Part shown: positions 31,924 to 41,579 of the stretch, in pieces
Layout of the letters: every line of letters begins with the position of its first letter
How positions within the stretch are numbered: the stretch's first letter is position 1
Assembly (NCBI GenBank): GCA_009693575.1
Contig: SHWZ01000021.1
Coordinates: forward strand, 1 to 41,579
Direction: 5' to 3'
Length of the DNA stretch: 41,579 bases
Source of the DNA: Flavobacteriaceae bacterium
GTDB lineage: Bacteria > Bacteroidota > Bacteroidia > UKL13-3
The notes under the pieces: model-generated
Told to the model about the DNA's origin: nothing
Database searches by the model: none
What the model saw: the letters and a program-made list of their open reading frames with translations, nothing else
Made by a program: the position numbers and the translations under genes

Positions 31924-33177
31924 ATGCAAAATAGGAGGGTTGTAGTCACCGGGCTCGGTGCCATCACTCCCGTAGGCAACAACGTGGCCGACTATTGGAA
32001 TGGTCTGTTGGCGGGCACAAGCGGGGCGGCACCTATCACCAAATTTGATTGCTCAAAGTTCAAAACACGCTTTGCCTGTGAGGTGAAGGGCTTCGACGTG
32101 ACGCAGTTTCTGGACAAAAAGGAAGCCCGCCGTATGGATCAATACACGCAGTATGCCATGGTGGTATGCGATGAAGCCGTGGTGGACAGCGGCTTGAACC
32201 TTGAAACCGTTGACAAAGACCGTGTAGGTGTCATTTGGGGCTCAGGCATTGGCGGACTCAAAACTTTTCTTGACGAAGTAAGCGTGTTCGCCCGTGGAGA
32301 CGGTACTCCACGATTTACCCCCTTCTTCATCCCGATGATGATTGCCGACATCGCTGCCGGATACATAAGCATCAAATACGGTTTCCGTGGGCCCAACTTT
32401 GCCGTGGTGAGTGCTTGTGCAACCAGCACCAATGCCATTGCCGATGCTTTTTACTATGTAAAAATGGGCAAGGCCGATATCATTCTCACAGGTGGGTCGG
32501 AGGCATGTGTGAATGAAGCAGCGGTAGGCGGTTTCAACGCCCTTCATGCCCTCAGCACACGCAACGACGACCCATCAACAGCCTCCCGTCCTTTTGATTT
32601 GGACAGGGATGGCTTCGTGCTGGGAGAAGGAGCTGGCGGACTGATGCTGGAAGAGCTGGAACATGCCAAAGCCCGTGGTGCCAAAATTTATGCAGAGATA
32701 GTAGGTTGCGGCCTCAGTGCCGATGCCCACCATATCACCGCCCCTCACCCGCAAGGTCTTGGAGCAACCAATGTGATGAAAAACGTTCTGGAAGATGCGG
32801 AACTGAAACCCGAAGACATTGACTACATCAACGTGCATGGCACCAGCACTCCATTGGGCGACATTGCCGAAAGCCAAGCCATCCTGAAAGTATTTGGCGA
32901 CCATGCCCACAAGCTGAACATCAGCAGTACCAAGAGTATGACCGGACACTTGCTGGGCGGGGCAGGAGCGATAGAGGCTATTGCCTGCATCTTGGCGGTA
33001 AAGCACGACATTGTGCCACCAACCATCAACCATTTCACTGACGACCCCGCCTTCGATCCGGGGCTAAATTTTACTTTTCACGAACCACAAAAACGCACCG
33101 TGAACGTTGCTTTGAGCAATACATTTGGCTTTGGCGGCCACAATGCTTCTTGCATTTTTAAGAAGTACGAGGGGTGA
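31924..33177 (+). CDS. fabF: Beta-ketoacyl-ACP synthase II
   Basis: FabF condenses malonyl-ACP with acyl-ACP in fatty-acid elongation. The 417-residue thiolase-fold enzyme has nucleophile C165 in VVSACATSTN, H305 in NVHGTSTPLGD, K337 and H342 in STKSMTGHLLGGAGA. All are intact and the length is typical. In many Bacteroidota rnc (ribonuclease III) follows acpP-fabF, but here the next gene is a TrmH-family methyltransferase 153 bases on. The gap contains GAAGCTGGAAG-type repeat sequence. Confidence 0.97.
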   Translation: MQNRRVVVTGLGAITPVGNNVADYWNGLLAGTSGAAPITKFDCSKFKTRFACEVKGFDVTQFLDKKEARRMDQYTQYAMVVCDEAVVDSGLNLETVDKDRVGVIWGSGIGGLKTFLDEVSVFARGDGTPRFTPFFIPMMIADIAAGYISIKYGFRGPNFAVVSACATSTNAIADAFYYVKMGKADIILTGGSEACVNEAAVGGFNALHALSTRNDDPSTASRPFDLDRDGFVLGEGAGGLMLEELEHAKARGAKIYAEIVGCGLSADAHHITAPHPQGLGATNVMKNVLEDAELKPEDIDYINVHGTSTPLGDIAESQAILKVFGDHAHKLNISSTKSMTGHLLGGAGAIEAIACILAVKHDIVPPTINHFTDDPAFDPGLNFTFHEPQKRTVNVALSNTFGFGGHNASCIFKKYEG

Positions 33178-33330
33178 GGGAAACTGGAAGTCGGGAGAGG
33201 GAAGCTGGAAATTTTTTAACGCGGGCATTTGGCTTAAATCTTAAGGGGTCTACTTGCAAATGGAGTCTCTACATCTACATTTCTTCCATCCCCCAATCCG
33301 TACCTTGTACCTCCTAAATCGTAACCCCCC

Positions 33331-34059
33331 ATGTCTCAACCCATCTACGGCATCCGTGCCATTTTAGAAGCTGTCCATGCTGGCAAAACCATTGATAAAG
33401 TGATGCTGCTGCGTGGGGTTGCCAATCCGCTGATAGCAGAGTTGAAAGGAGCTTGCCAAGAGCAAAATATTCCCGTGAAGATTGTGGATGAATGGGGCTT
33501 CAAGGCCTATCAAAATAGAAACCACCAAGGAGCAGTGGCCGAAATGTCACCTATTGAATTTCAGGATTTGGAAGCCATCGTGCAAGCTGCATTTGAGGCT
33601 GGGCAAGACCCGTTAATACTGGCCTTGGACAACATCACCGATGTACGCAACTTTGGAGCAATATGCCGCACAGCTGAAGTGGCCGGTGCACATGCTGTGT
33701 TGATACCTGCTGTTGGCGGGGCACAGGTGGGCGAAGATGCCATCAAGACTTCGGCAGGTGCGTTGAACCACCTCAACCTTTGCCGCACCGAATCGCTTGT
33801 CGGCAGCATTAGCCTGCTGAAAGAGAGCGGCCTCCGCATCATAGCCTGCACCGAAAAAACCAACAAAAGCCTTTATGACACCGAGCTAAAAGGCCCGTGT
33901 GTGTTGGTGATGGGCAGCGAAGACAAAGGCATCTCAGGTTCGGTATTAAAAATGGCCGACGAAAAGGTTTCCATTCCGCAACACGGAAAGATAGAATCGT
34001 TGAATGTGTCGGTGGCAACGGGTATTGCTTTATATGAAATATTAAGGCAGCGGGGGTAA
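33331..34059 (+). CDS. rlmB: TrmH/RlmB family RNA 2'-O-methyltransferase
   Basis: A SPOUT methyltransferase of 242 residues, expected to methylate a ribose 2'-OH in 23S rRNA (G2251 in E. coli for RlmB). The N-terminal L30e-like substrate domain (YGIRAILEAVHAG) is followed by the knotted domain with motif 1 DNITDVRNFGAICRTAEVAG, motif 2 VLVMGSEDKGIS and motif 3 IPQHGKIESLNVSVATGIALYE. RlmB is more likely than a tRNA enzyme given the N-terminal domain, but the exact target is inferred. The leader is A/C-rich without a Shine-Dalgarno motif. Confidence 0.92.
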   Translation: MSQPIYGIRAILEAVHAGKTIDKVMLLRGVANPLIAELKGACQEQNIPVKIVDEWGFKAYQNRNHQGAVAEMSPIEFQDLEAIVQAAFEAGQDPLILALDNITDVRNFGAICRTAEVAGAHAVLIPAVGGAQVGEDAIKTSAGALNHLNLCRTESLVGSISLLKESGLRIIACTEKTNKSLYDTELKGPCVLVMGSEDKGISGSVLKMADEKVSIPQHGKIESLNVSVATGIALYEILRQRG

Positions 34060-34109
34060 CATAAACGATTGGTAGATGTAGGATATACGATTGATAGATT
34101 TAATACTTC

Positions 34110-34143
34110 CTGCTTTAAGCAGATGCTGAAACTAGTTCAGCAT
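34110..34143. terminator. Two adjacent hairpins between convergent genes
   Basis: CTGCTT-T-AAGCAG (34110-34122) is directly followed by ATGCTGAA-ACTAG-TTCAGCAT (34123-34143), an 8-base stem. They lie between rlmB and the convergent antiporter gene, where a bidirectional terminator would be expected. There is no strong T-run on either side. Confidence 0.4.
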
Positions 34144-34183
34144 GATGGTATAAAAAAGCTTCTCGCTCCCACTTTCATCTTCC

Positions 34184-35458
34184 TCAAAACACCTCCCCTA
34201 AATCGGTAATTTTTGGCTCCACCTTCACCACATCACGGCAAAAGAAGGCAAGCATTGGCCCGCTGAGGATGCTGGTGAACACCGCCATGACGATTAGGGC
34301 TACGAATATACTTTCATTAATCAGCTTTGCTTCAAAAGCCAGTGTGGCGAGGATTATTTCCATAGCTCCACGGGCATTCATGCCAAAGCCAACGGCAAGG
34401 GCGTCCTTTATTTTCAAACCCCCTATCAATGCACCAAGGGTAGCCCCTGCAAGCTTGGTAGCGATCGCCGCAATAATTATCACTACGGTTATTCCAATGT
34501 CGAAATGGGCAACGAAATCGAGCCTTAATCCCAAAGAAACAAAAAATAGCGGTGCAAAAATGTTGGTGACAAATTGTTGGATAATGTTGCGGGCATCGTG
34601 GGTTAGATGCTGACTATCGCCGAAGGCTATACCCAAAATAAATGCACCGAAAATGGCGTGTATGCCGATGTATTCCGTAAATGCCGCCCCCAGAAAACAC
34701 AGGCCAAAAGCCAAACTAAGCACCCCGCCCGGCCAAGTAAATTTGCGTTGAAACCAAGGCAGCGATTTATCAATAACCCACTTGGCCCCGGTGAGGATAA
34801 GCAGGGTATATCCAAATGTGAACGTAATGGTTTGCCACAAGGCCCAGCCTGCTTCTTTGTGGTCTTGAATTAGGCTAAGAACTATACTAAAAATGAGCCA
34901 GCCCACAAGATCATCAATCATGGCGGCCGCTATCACTATGGTGCCAATTTTGGTTTTGTAAAGCCCCAAATCCATCAGTGTGCGGGCTATTACGGGCAAC
35001 GCAGTGATGCTCAAAGCTGTGCCAAGAAACAAGGCGAACACCTTGCGGCTGGAGTCGGTTATGTGAAAGAAATCGGTGTGATACAAGCCGAGGTAAAGCC
35101 CCACCACCATAGGGATGAGGAAACCGCCCATGCTGGCAAACAAGGCCCTTTTTCCATTCTTTCTTAATATACGCAACTCCACCTCCATGCCCGCCACAAA
35201 CAGCAGCATAATAACCGATAGCGAAGTGATACCATTCAATGCCAGCGGTACATTGCCCTGACTGGGAAAAATGCTATTGTTTATATATGGATAGAAATGC
35301 CCAAGCACCGTTTTGCCCAGCAAAATGCCAGTTATTATTTCGCCAACAACCAGCGGGAACTTGAACTTTCGAGCAACTTCGCCCACAATTCGTGAAAAAA
35401 TGAGCATAATACCCAACGACATGATGAGGGTGACGATGTCGTTGTGCGAAAGACGCAT
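34184..35458 (-). CDS. CPA2-family cation:proton antiporter
   Basis: A 424-residue membrane protein with about twelve hydrophobic segments. The CPA2 signature is VVGEIITGILLGKTVLGHF near the start and the ion-site pair IDD in AAAMIDDLVGWLIF. GFGMNARGAMEIILA is the typical C-terminal motif. It should exchange H+ for Na+ or K+ across the inner membrane. There is no TrkA-N or USP-like C-terminal regulatory domain, which larger KefB-type relatives carry. It faces rlmB and is transcribed alone. Confidence 0.93.
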   Translation of the reverse strand: MRLSHNDIVTLIMSLGIMLIFSRIVGEVARKFKFPLVVGEIITGILLGKTVLGHFYPYINNSIFPSQGNVPLALNGITSLSVIMLLFVAGMEVELRILRKNGKRALFASMGGFLIPMVVGLYLGLYHTDFFHITDSSRKVFALFLGTALSITALPVIARTLMDLGLYKTKIGTIVIAAAMIDDLVGWLIFSIVLSLIQDHKEAGWALWQTITFTFGYTLLILTGAKWVIDKSLPWFQRKFTWPGGVLSLAFGLCFLGAAFTEYIGIHAIFGAFILGIAFGDSQHLTHDARNIIQQFVTNIFAPLFFVSLGLRLDFVAHFDIGITVVIIIAAIATKLAGATLGALIGGLKIKDALAVGFGMNARGAMEIILATLAFEAKLINESIFVALIVMAVFTSILSGPMLAFFCRDVVKVEPKITDLGEVF

Positions 35459-35808
35459 GAATAATAGGGGTAGAGAGTGGAAGTTAAGGAATTTGCGGCA
35501 GCCGCATCAAAGGTAAGTAGCTTACCAAATGCTAAATTATGTTACTAGCAAAAAAGTAATACCCTATGTGTTGAAAACATAGATAGAAGCTTCTCATCGT
35601 AAAGCTGGAATAATATACGAGGCGATTGTTAATGTAACCATTGCCTACTTCCCGATAACAATTCAATGGTAAAGACTACAAAATCCATAGCCCATCAATC
35701 GTACTTCTTCAGCCGTTGTTGGTCTCCCGACCAACAATCCAATAGTGATAGACGAAAAATAATCGACCAATCAATCGTACTTCGTACCTATAAAATCGTA
35801 CTTCCTCC
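35459..35808. other. Intergenic region with short repeats
   Basis: No gene is visible. It lies upstream of the antiporter and downstream of atpC. It contains the second GTTGTTGGTC hairpin (35715-35738) and AATCGTACTTC three times between about 35697 and 35807. The repeats resemble short units in the coxA and rlmB leaders. Confidence 0.5.
35715..35738. repeat. GTTGTTGGTC hairpin element, copy 2
   Basis: TTGTTGGTC pairs with GACCAACAA around a TCCC loop. It is the reverse-oriented copy of the element at 25098-25121, with one base different at its right end. Confidence 0.7.
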
Positions 35809-36039
35809 TTACGCCAATACCACAACCTTGTTGGCAAGCATTTCCACAACGCCGCCTGTTATTTCAAAGGTTTTGTCGCCTTCGGCTGTGCGGGCGGTCA
35901 CTGTGCCAGCGGTGAGGCTGCTCACAATGGGTGCGTGGTTTTCTTTCAGCTCGAAGCTGCCGCCAGTGCCGGGCAACTGCACACCCTTTACCTCTCCGGC
36001 ATACAGGGTTTTATCAGGGGTGAGGATTTCTAAAAGCAT
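35809..36039 (-). CDS. atpC: ATP synthase F1 epsilon subunit (short form)
   Basis: A 76-residue epsilon subunit made of the N-terminal beta-sandwich only (MLLEILTPDKTLYAGEVKGV, GSFELKENHAPIVSSL, ITGGVVEML). The C-terminal helical domain that inhibits ATP hydrolysis in many bacteria is absent, as in other Bacteroidota. It follows atpD after 110 bases on the same strand. Its leader reads CCAAATC-type repeats right up to the ATG, without a Shine-Dalgarno motif. The other F-type subunits are not in the window. Confidence 0.93.
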   Translation of the reverse strand: MLLEILTPDKTLYAGEVKGVQLPGTGGSFELKENHAPIVSSLTAGTVTARTAEGDKTFEITGGVVEMLANKVVVLA

Positions 36040-36149
36040 GATTTGGAGATTAGTCGATTTGGAGATTTGGAAATGAATTGGTTGATTACATGAATGGCTT
36101 TGGAAATTGTACTTTAATCTTCAAATTTCCAAATCATCACATTTCCAAA

Positions 36150-37751
<1,602 letters not shown>

Positions 37752-37818
37752 CTATTGAGGATAAACTCTTTAGCAACCCGCAGCATTGGCTTACTCAAGT
37801 ATCCCTATTTTCGCTGAT

Positions 37819-39786
37819 ATGATTCTGAGAAAAATAGTATTTCTTATTACCGCATTCGCCTTCATACAAGGTCAGGCCCAAAAACTCCCGCGTATGCACA
37901 AGCGAGTGGCGTTCTTTTCTTCGCTCAACCCAAAGAAGCTTGCCATACGGCTGACAGCAGGCAAATACAGTGACCAAGAAAAGGTGGATGCTATACACAG
38001 TTGGATTGTATACAACATCAAATACGATGTAAAAAAATATACCGCCAACGACTACAAGGTTACCTCCCTCAAAAAAGTGTTACGGCAAAGGAAGGCAGTG
38101 TGTGTTGGCTACTGCTATTTAATGGAGGCTCTTTGCAGCTATGTAGGGGTGAAATGTGTGACCGTGCCGGGTTATTCCAAAAATATAGAAACGGATGCTT
38201 GCGATTCGTTGTATCTCGACGACCATTGCTGGAATGCCGTGAAAATAGATGGCCGATGGAAGCTGTTGGACCCCACTTGGAATGCAGGGTATATTACTTT
38301 TTACCGCCATGGATTTTTCAATAAGCTTAAATACATCTTCTCGCTTGGTCGCAACAATCAAATGAAGTATAGGCCACGGTTTCACCGCAATCCTGAAACG
38401 AAATTTTATCTAAAAACGGGCAATGAGTTCGCCTATGACCACCTCTCTGTTATTCCCCTTTGGCAAATGGTTGACGAACCTTTTGCTATGGAGGATTGGC
38501 AGGAAGACAGCACCTTTTATTTGCGTGAAATGAAGAAATCTGAGGCCTATAGCGATCCTGAAGATTGGGATGGGCAGCGTGATGATTTTCATGAAAAAGA
38601 TCAGATGGAGCGGCTGAAGGAATATGGCTGGGCTGGTTGCGAATTCAATGGTCGGAATCAGTTAGGGGCTGGCATTGCCGACTATATATGCGGTAAACAG
38701 TTTGAGAAAATTGCGATGGAAAAAATGACTGATACTGTTGCCTTTTGCCGCCAAGTAGATTCTGTTGAATTCTATTTGAAACGGAGCATGGTACGCCATG
38801 ACTCTGCCGGTAAGTTGATCATGGTGGAAAAGCTATCCTTGCTACGAAATATCAAAGCAAAAAATGAAAAGATGAAGGTCGACAACAAACTGGTGATGCA
38901 AGTGATGAAACATGCACAAAAAGATGCCGAATCGGGAGGTAAAATGCAAAATAAATATGCCAATCTGGCCAATACCAAAACCCAAAATAACAAAGAGAAC
39001 GTCAAGCAGTTTCTACTAAAAACGGGTATATATACCACCATGCCGGCCAAGCAGCGTTATGCTTTGGATTCTACAGCGGCAGCCATCAAAGTAGATTCTG
39101 TGAATCGCATTCTTCGCTTTTCAAATGACACCTTCGACCGACTGCTCGTGACAATGGAAAATCAGTACAATGCAGTACTAATGCTGCTCCAAAAACATAC
39201 AGAATACATGGACTCTTTGCGTGGTTATACCATGGCTGTTGTGAAATACCGCTATGCGGGACTTGACGACAATGACTACGAAATACAACAACTGAAAAAA
39301 CTTTGGCTGACAAATCTAAAATATCACGACTCAGCTTTATATGTAAACAGAGTCTTGATGTTCGACACTATGATGCGTTCGGTGAAATTTGGGTTTAGCT
39401 ACATTGGCAAAATGAATACTATGTACAAGTCGGCGGCATCCATTTACATCGAGATGAAAAAGAAGTGTGTAGCTTCTTCTTCTGATGCTATTATTGCAGC
39501 CTACGTGAGCAATCTTGAGAAAACGAAAGATCTACATAATTATTTCTCTTCTTGGCTGATTACCCATAATTATGTTTGTATTGACATTCAAAAAGTGAGT
39601 GGACATTTGGAAGCTATAGCAAAGCATGGCCAGCAAGTGCTAAAGCAGGAAGCAACCATCAAAATTCTGGCGAAGAGTGTAAACCAACGCTTCTCATCAC
39701 TAAGCAAGTTGAACTTAAAACAACGCAGTGAAGCCGACAAAAGCCTTAAAAAAATGCTGGCTCTGAAAAGGAAAAACTGTAAGTAA
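37819..39786 (+). CDS. Secreted transglutaminase-like protein
   Basis: A 655-residue exported protein: signal peptide (MILRKIVFLITAFAFIQGQA), then a transglutaminase-like cysteine fold. The triad is C95 (RKAVCVGYCYLMEALC), H136 (DDHCWNAV) and D151 (WKLLDPTWNAG), all present. The remaining 450 residues are helical, rich in Lys and Met, with coiled-coil-like stretches and no recognised domain. Such proteins may act as peptidases or cross-linkers in the periplasm. I start at ATG 37819 rather than TTG 37786, as it begins the signal peptide. Divergent from atpD; the next gene starts 16 bases after its stop. Confidence 0.82.
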   Translation: MILRKIVFLITAFAFIQGQAQKLPRMHKRVAFFSSLNPKKLAIRLTAGKYSDQEKVDAIHSWIVYNIKYDVKKYTANDYKVTSLKKVLRQRKAVCVGYCYLMEALCSYVGVKCVTVPGYSKNIETDACDSLYLDDHCWNAVKIDGRWKLLDPTWNAGYITFYRHGFFNKLKYIFSLGRNNQMKYRPRFHRNPETKFYLKTGNEFAYDHLSVIPLWQMVDEPFAMEDWQEDSTFYLREMKKSEAYSDPEDWDGQRDDFHEKDQMERLKEYGWAGCEFNGRNQLGAGIADYICGKQFEKIAMEKMTDTVAFCRQVDSVEFYLKRSMVRHDSAGKLIMVEKLSLLRNIKAKNEKMKVDNKLVMQVMKHAQKDAESGGKMQNKYANLANTKTQNNKENVKQFLLKTGIYTTMPAKQRYALDSTAAAIKVDSVNRILRFSNDTFDRLLVTMENQYNAVLMLLQKHTEYMDSLRGYTMAVVKYRYAGLDDNDYEIQQLKKLWLTNLKYHDSALYVNRVLMFDTMMRSVKFGFSYIGKMNTMYKSAASIYIEMKKKCVASSSDAIIAAYVSNLEKTKDLHNYFSSWLITHNYVCIDIQKVSGHLEAIAKHGQQVLKQEATIKILAKSVNQRFSSLSKLNLKQRSEADKSLKKMLALKRKNCK

Positions 39787-39802
39787 GCTTATCACAATTC
39801 CT

Positions 39803-41398
39803 ATGCTTCTTATTTCACTCAGTATACTTTTTGCGTTCCTTCCTTGCCTTGGTTTCGGGTTTTTGTTGAGCCGATTGCTATACAAACAGGAGGTAGGATT
39901 GTTTCAGGTTTTTCTCACTGGGCTTTGTGGCCTGTTGTGGCTCGTTCAATGCATTTCATTTTTCGCTCCGGTGAATAGTTGGCTACATTCGATTTTGATT
40001 GTTTTAGCCATCACACCAGTTTTTCAATATAGAAAAAGGTTATCTGTTTTGAGTGGTAAGTCTTCACTTGTTCTATTTTTCATGCTTGCTGTTTTTGTAG
40101 TGCTGATGGGTTTGCCAATTCCTCACCACAGCGATAGTCAGTTCTATCATGCTCAAGCTGTGCAATGGGCTGCTCAGTATCCAGTGGTGCCGGGCTTGGG
40201 CAACCTGTTTGGTAGACTAGCCTTTAATTCATCATGGTTTGTGGGGCAAGCTACATTCTCGCTTTCGCCATGGGTGCAAGGCACACCCTATACCCTAAAT
40301 CTACTACTCTTTTTTATCTGGGCAGCCTATTTGCTTAAACGTTTGATTGAACCAAAAATCATTACCCAAACTGTATTGCTCGATGCTGGATTTCTGTTTG
40401 TTACCTTATTCTGCATTCGGGGCTGGCTTTCCAGTCCTGCCCCCGATGTGGCAGCGTGTATATATATGTTGATCTGTTGCCGCATTATCATTGGCCATGT
40501 GTTGTTAGGTGAAAGAGTAAATACCCGATTTCTGTTACTTCTCTTGGCCACAGCCATCACCATCAAGGTTTCGGCTGGGCTGCTTGCACCATTGTTGCTT
40601 CTGGTTCCAGGATTTTGGCTTCGTAAAAAATGGCTGCACTATTTGGGTTTTGGTTTATTGATTCTATTACCTTGGCTTGTACGTAATTATATTCTTTCAG
40701 GGTATATTATTTATCCGTTTTTGCAGTTGGATTTTCTCCATCCTGACTGGAAAGTGAGTCTGCAACAAGCGGAAGTGGAAGCTGGCTGGATAAGGGCTTG
40801 GGCCAGGCACATGGGCCCCGAATATTACTACGTTGGCAATCAGCCTGTCTGGGAATGGTTCAGGCACTGGTTGGTTAACCGGACGTTTTTGAATCAACTA
40901 CTCCTTTCGGCTACTGCAGGTTTGCTACTTTTTCAGCTATTAAAGGTTCTTATCAAACGAAAAGCCTCTAGGCCTGAACTTCTAGCATTGCTTTTTATTG
41001 TCCCTATTTGCGTGTGGCTTTGCTCGGCTCCCGACCTTCGTTTTGAGTATGGTGTGCTGCTTCCCTGTCTCCTATTGTTGCTGCTGTTGCTGTTGCCAAA
41101 ACTAACTGTTCCTTTCAGTCCCAAGTACCTAACTATCTCATTCATACTCCTGCTTGGTTACCGCACCTACACTGTGCTGGCTACCGACCATCTTTTTGAT
41201 ACCGATTATTTGGTGAACACACCTCAATGCAAGCCAGCCGATTGCCGTGAAATAACCATTGATGGCATACCCATATCCATCCCCACTGGCGAAGGTAACT
41301 GCTGCAACCACCCAATCCCTTGCGTGAACGAATCGCTCATACCGCACAATATAACAGCAAGGGGCAAATGCTTGGAGGATGGGTTTAGGTTGGAGTAG
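39803..41398 (+). CDS. Polytopic membrane protein, GT-C-like (LIC_10190-type)
   Basis: A 531-residue inner-membrane protein with about eleven to twelve hydrophobic segments. A conserved loop early on (LPIPHHSDSQFYHAQAVQWA, then VPGLGNLFGRLAFNSSWF) resembles the acidic first loop of GT-C glycosyltransferases, and I recall it from the LIC_10190 family. The C-terminal 85 residues are hydrophilic, with several Cys (CKPADC, GNCCNHPIPC). A role in sugar transfer to lipids or proteins is inferred only. It follows the transglutaminase-like gene by 16 bases. Confidence 0.7.
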   Translation: MLLISLSILFAFLPCLGFGFLLSRLLYKQEVGLFQVFLTGLCGLLWLVQCISFFAPVNSWLHSILIVLAITPVFQYRKRLSVLSGKSSLVLFFMLAVFVVLMGLPIPHHSDSQFYHAQAVQWAAQYPVVPGLGNLFGRLAFNSSWFVGQATFSLSPWVQGTPYTLNLLLFFIWAAYLLKRLIEPKIITQTVLLDAGFLFVTLFCIRGWLSSPAPDVAACIYMLICCRIIIGHVLLGERVNTRFLLLLLATAITIKVSAGLLAPLLLLVPGFWLRKKWLHYLGFGLLILLPWLVRNYILSGYIIYPFLQLDFLHPDWKVSLQQAEVEAGWIRAWARHMGPEYYYVGNQPVWEWFRHWLVNRTFLNQLLLSATAGLLLFQLLKVLIKRKASRPELLALLFIVPICVWLCSAPDLRFEYGVLLPCLLLLLLLLLPKLTVPFSPKYLTISFILLLGYRTYTVLATDHLFDTDYLVNTPQCKPADCREITIDGIPISIPTGEGNCCNHPIPCVNESLIPHNITARGKCLEDGFRLE

Positions 41399-41436
41399 CA
41401 CATTACCTTTGCCGCCTAATCTCATACCCAAAGAAA

Positions 41437-41579
41437 ATGGCCGGACACATAGAAGAACAAGACATACACAGGGCTGCCAAGCAAGACACCTACGAAGGCC
41501 CTGATTTTTACAACCTCGACGACCTGCTGAGTGAGGAGCATAAACTGGTTCGCAGCACCATTAGAGATTGGGTGAAAAA
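41437..41579 (+). CDS. Acyl-CoA dehydrogenase, 5' part
   Basis: Only the first 47 codons are in the window (MAGHIEEQDIHRAAKQDTYE, then DFYNLDDLLSEEHKLVRSTI). This matches the N-terminal helices of glutaryl-CoA-type acyl-CoA dehydrogenases from Bacteroidota, FAD enzymes of acyl-CoA oxidation. The catalytic Glu and FAD site lie beyond the edge, so substrate class is a guess. It begins 38 bases after the membrane protein gene. Confidence 0.75.
   Translation, partial: MAGHIEEQDIHRAAKQDTYEGPDFYNLDDLLSEEHKLVRSTIRDWVK

Noticed and set aside
33183-33330. Remnant of rnc after fabF
   Set aside because: No ribonuclease III motif appears in any frame of the gap.

Overview
The window looks like chromosome from a member of the Bacteroidota, probably a Sphingobacteriia/Chitinophagia-like aerobe. 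Four things point there: a type IX secretion C-terminal sorting domain, an ATP synthase epsilon subunit reduced to its N-terminal beta-sandwich, -7 promoter boxes of the form TAnnTTTG, and leaders without Shine-Dalgarno motifs. Menaquinone synthesis (menA) together with an aa3-type haem-copper oxidase indicates aerobic respiration. No rRNA, tRNA, CRISPR array, prophage or intact insertion sequence was seen. Lineage is inferred from gene content only.

Region by region. 0.3-5 kb is a leftward housekeeping cluster: rsgA, crcB, yqeY, menA, 3-hydroxyanthranilate dioxygenase and a helix-hairpin-helix protein. 4.9-10 kb runs rightward: a secreted thioredoxin-like protein lacking the CxxC, a CoA-transferase beta subunit, a large M48 metalloprotease with Lys/Glu-rich tracts, and an overlapping barrel-like envelope protein. 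10-15.3 kb runs leftward: the fossil end of a glycosyltransferase, a T9SS cargo protein paired with a Cys-rich secreted protein behind a (GCAAA)6 tract, an intact GT4 glycosyltransferase, a deoxynucleoside kinase and pdhB. 15.3-16.4 kb is gene-poor, holding a frameshifted GIY-YIG gene and a cluster of palindromic repeats.

16.4-25 kb is the most coherent unit: coxB-coxA-ctaA-ctaB-coxC-coxC2-coxD-sco-DUF420. It encodes the subunits of a terminal oxidase, both enzymes that make haem A from protohaem, and copper and assembly factors. A strong-looking promoter precedes coxB. Alternative complex III genes, often adjacent in this phylum, are not here. 25-30.2 kb carries lptB with a small two-component pair, a metallo-beta-lactamase-fold hydrolase, a HAD phosphatase and glmM. 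30.2-31.6 kb holds a MITE-like structured element followed by an A/T-rich TerB-like/BRCT gene whose 5' end looks damaged or unusually initiated. 31.6-41.6 kb returns to core functions: acpP-fabF, a TrmH/RlmB methyltransferase, a CPA2 antiporter, atpD-atpC, a secreted transglutaminase-like protein, a polytopic membrane protein and the start of an acyl-CoA dehydrogenase.

No clear new defence or mobile system is visible. The most unusual material is in the gaps and accessory genes: several families of palindromic repeats, two gene fossils, a pentanucleotide repeat beside a secreted protein pair, and the TerB-like/BRCT gene next to the MITE-like element.
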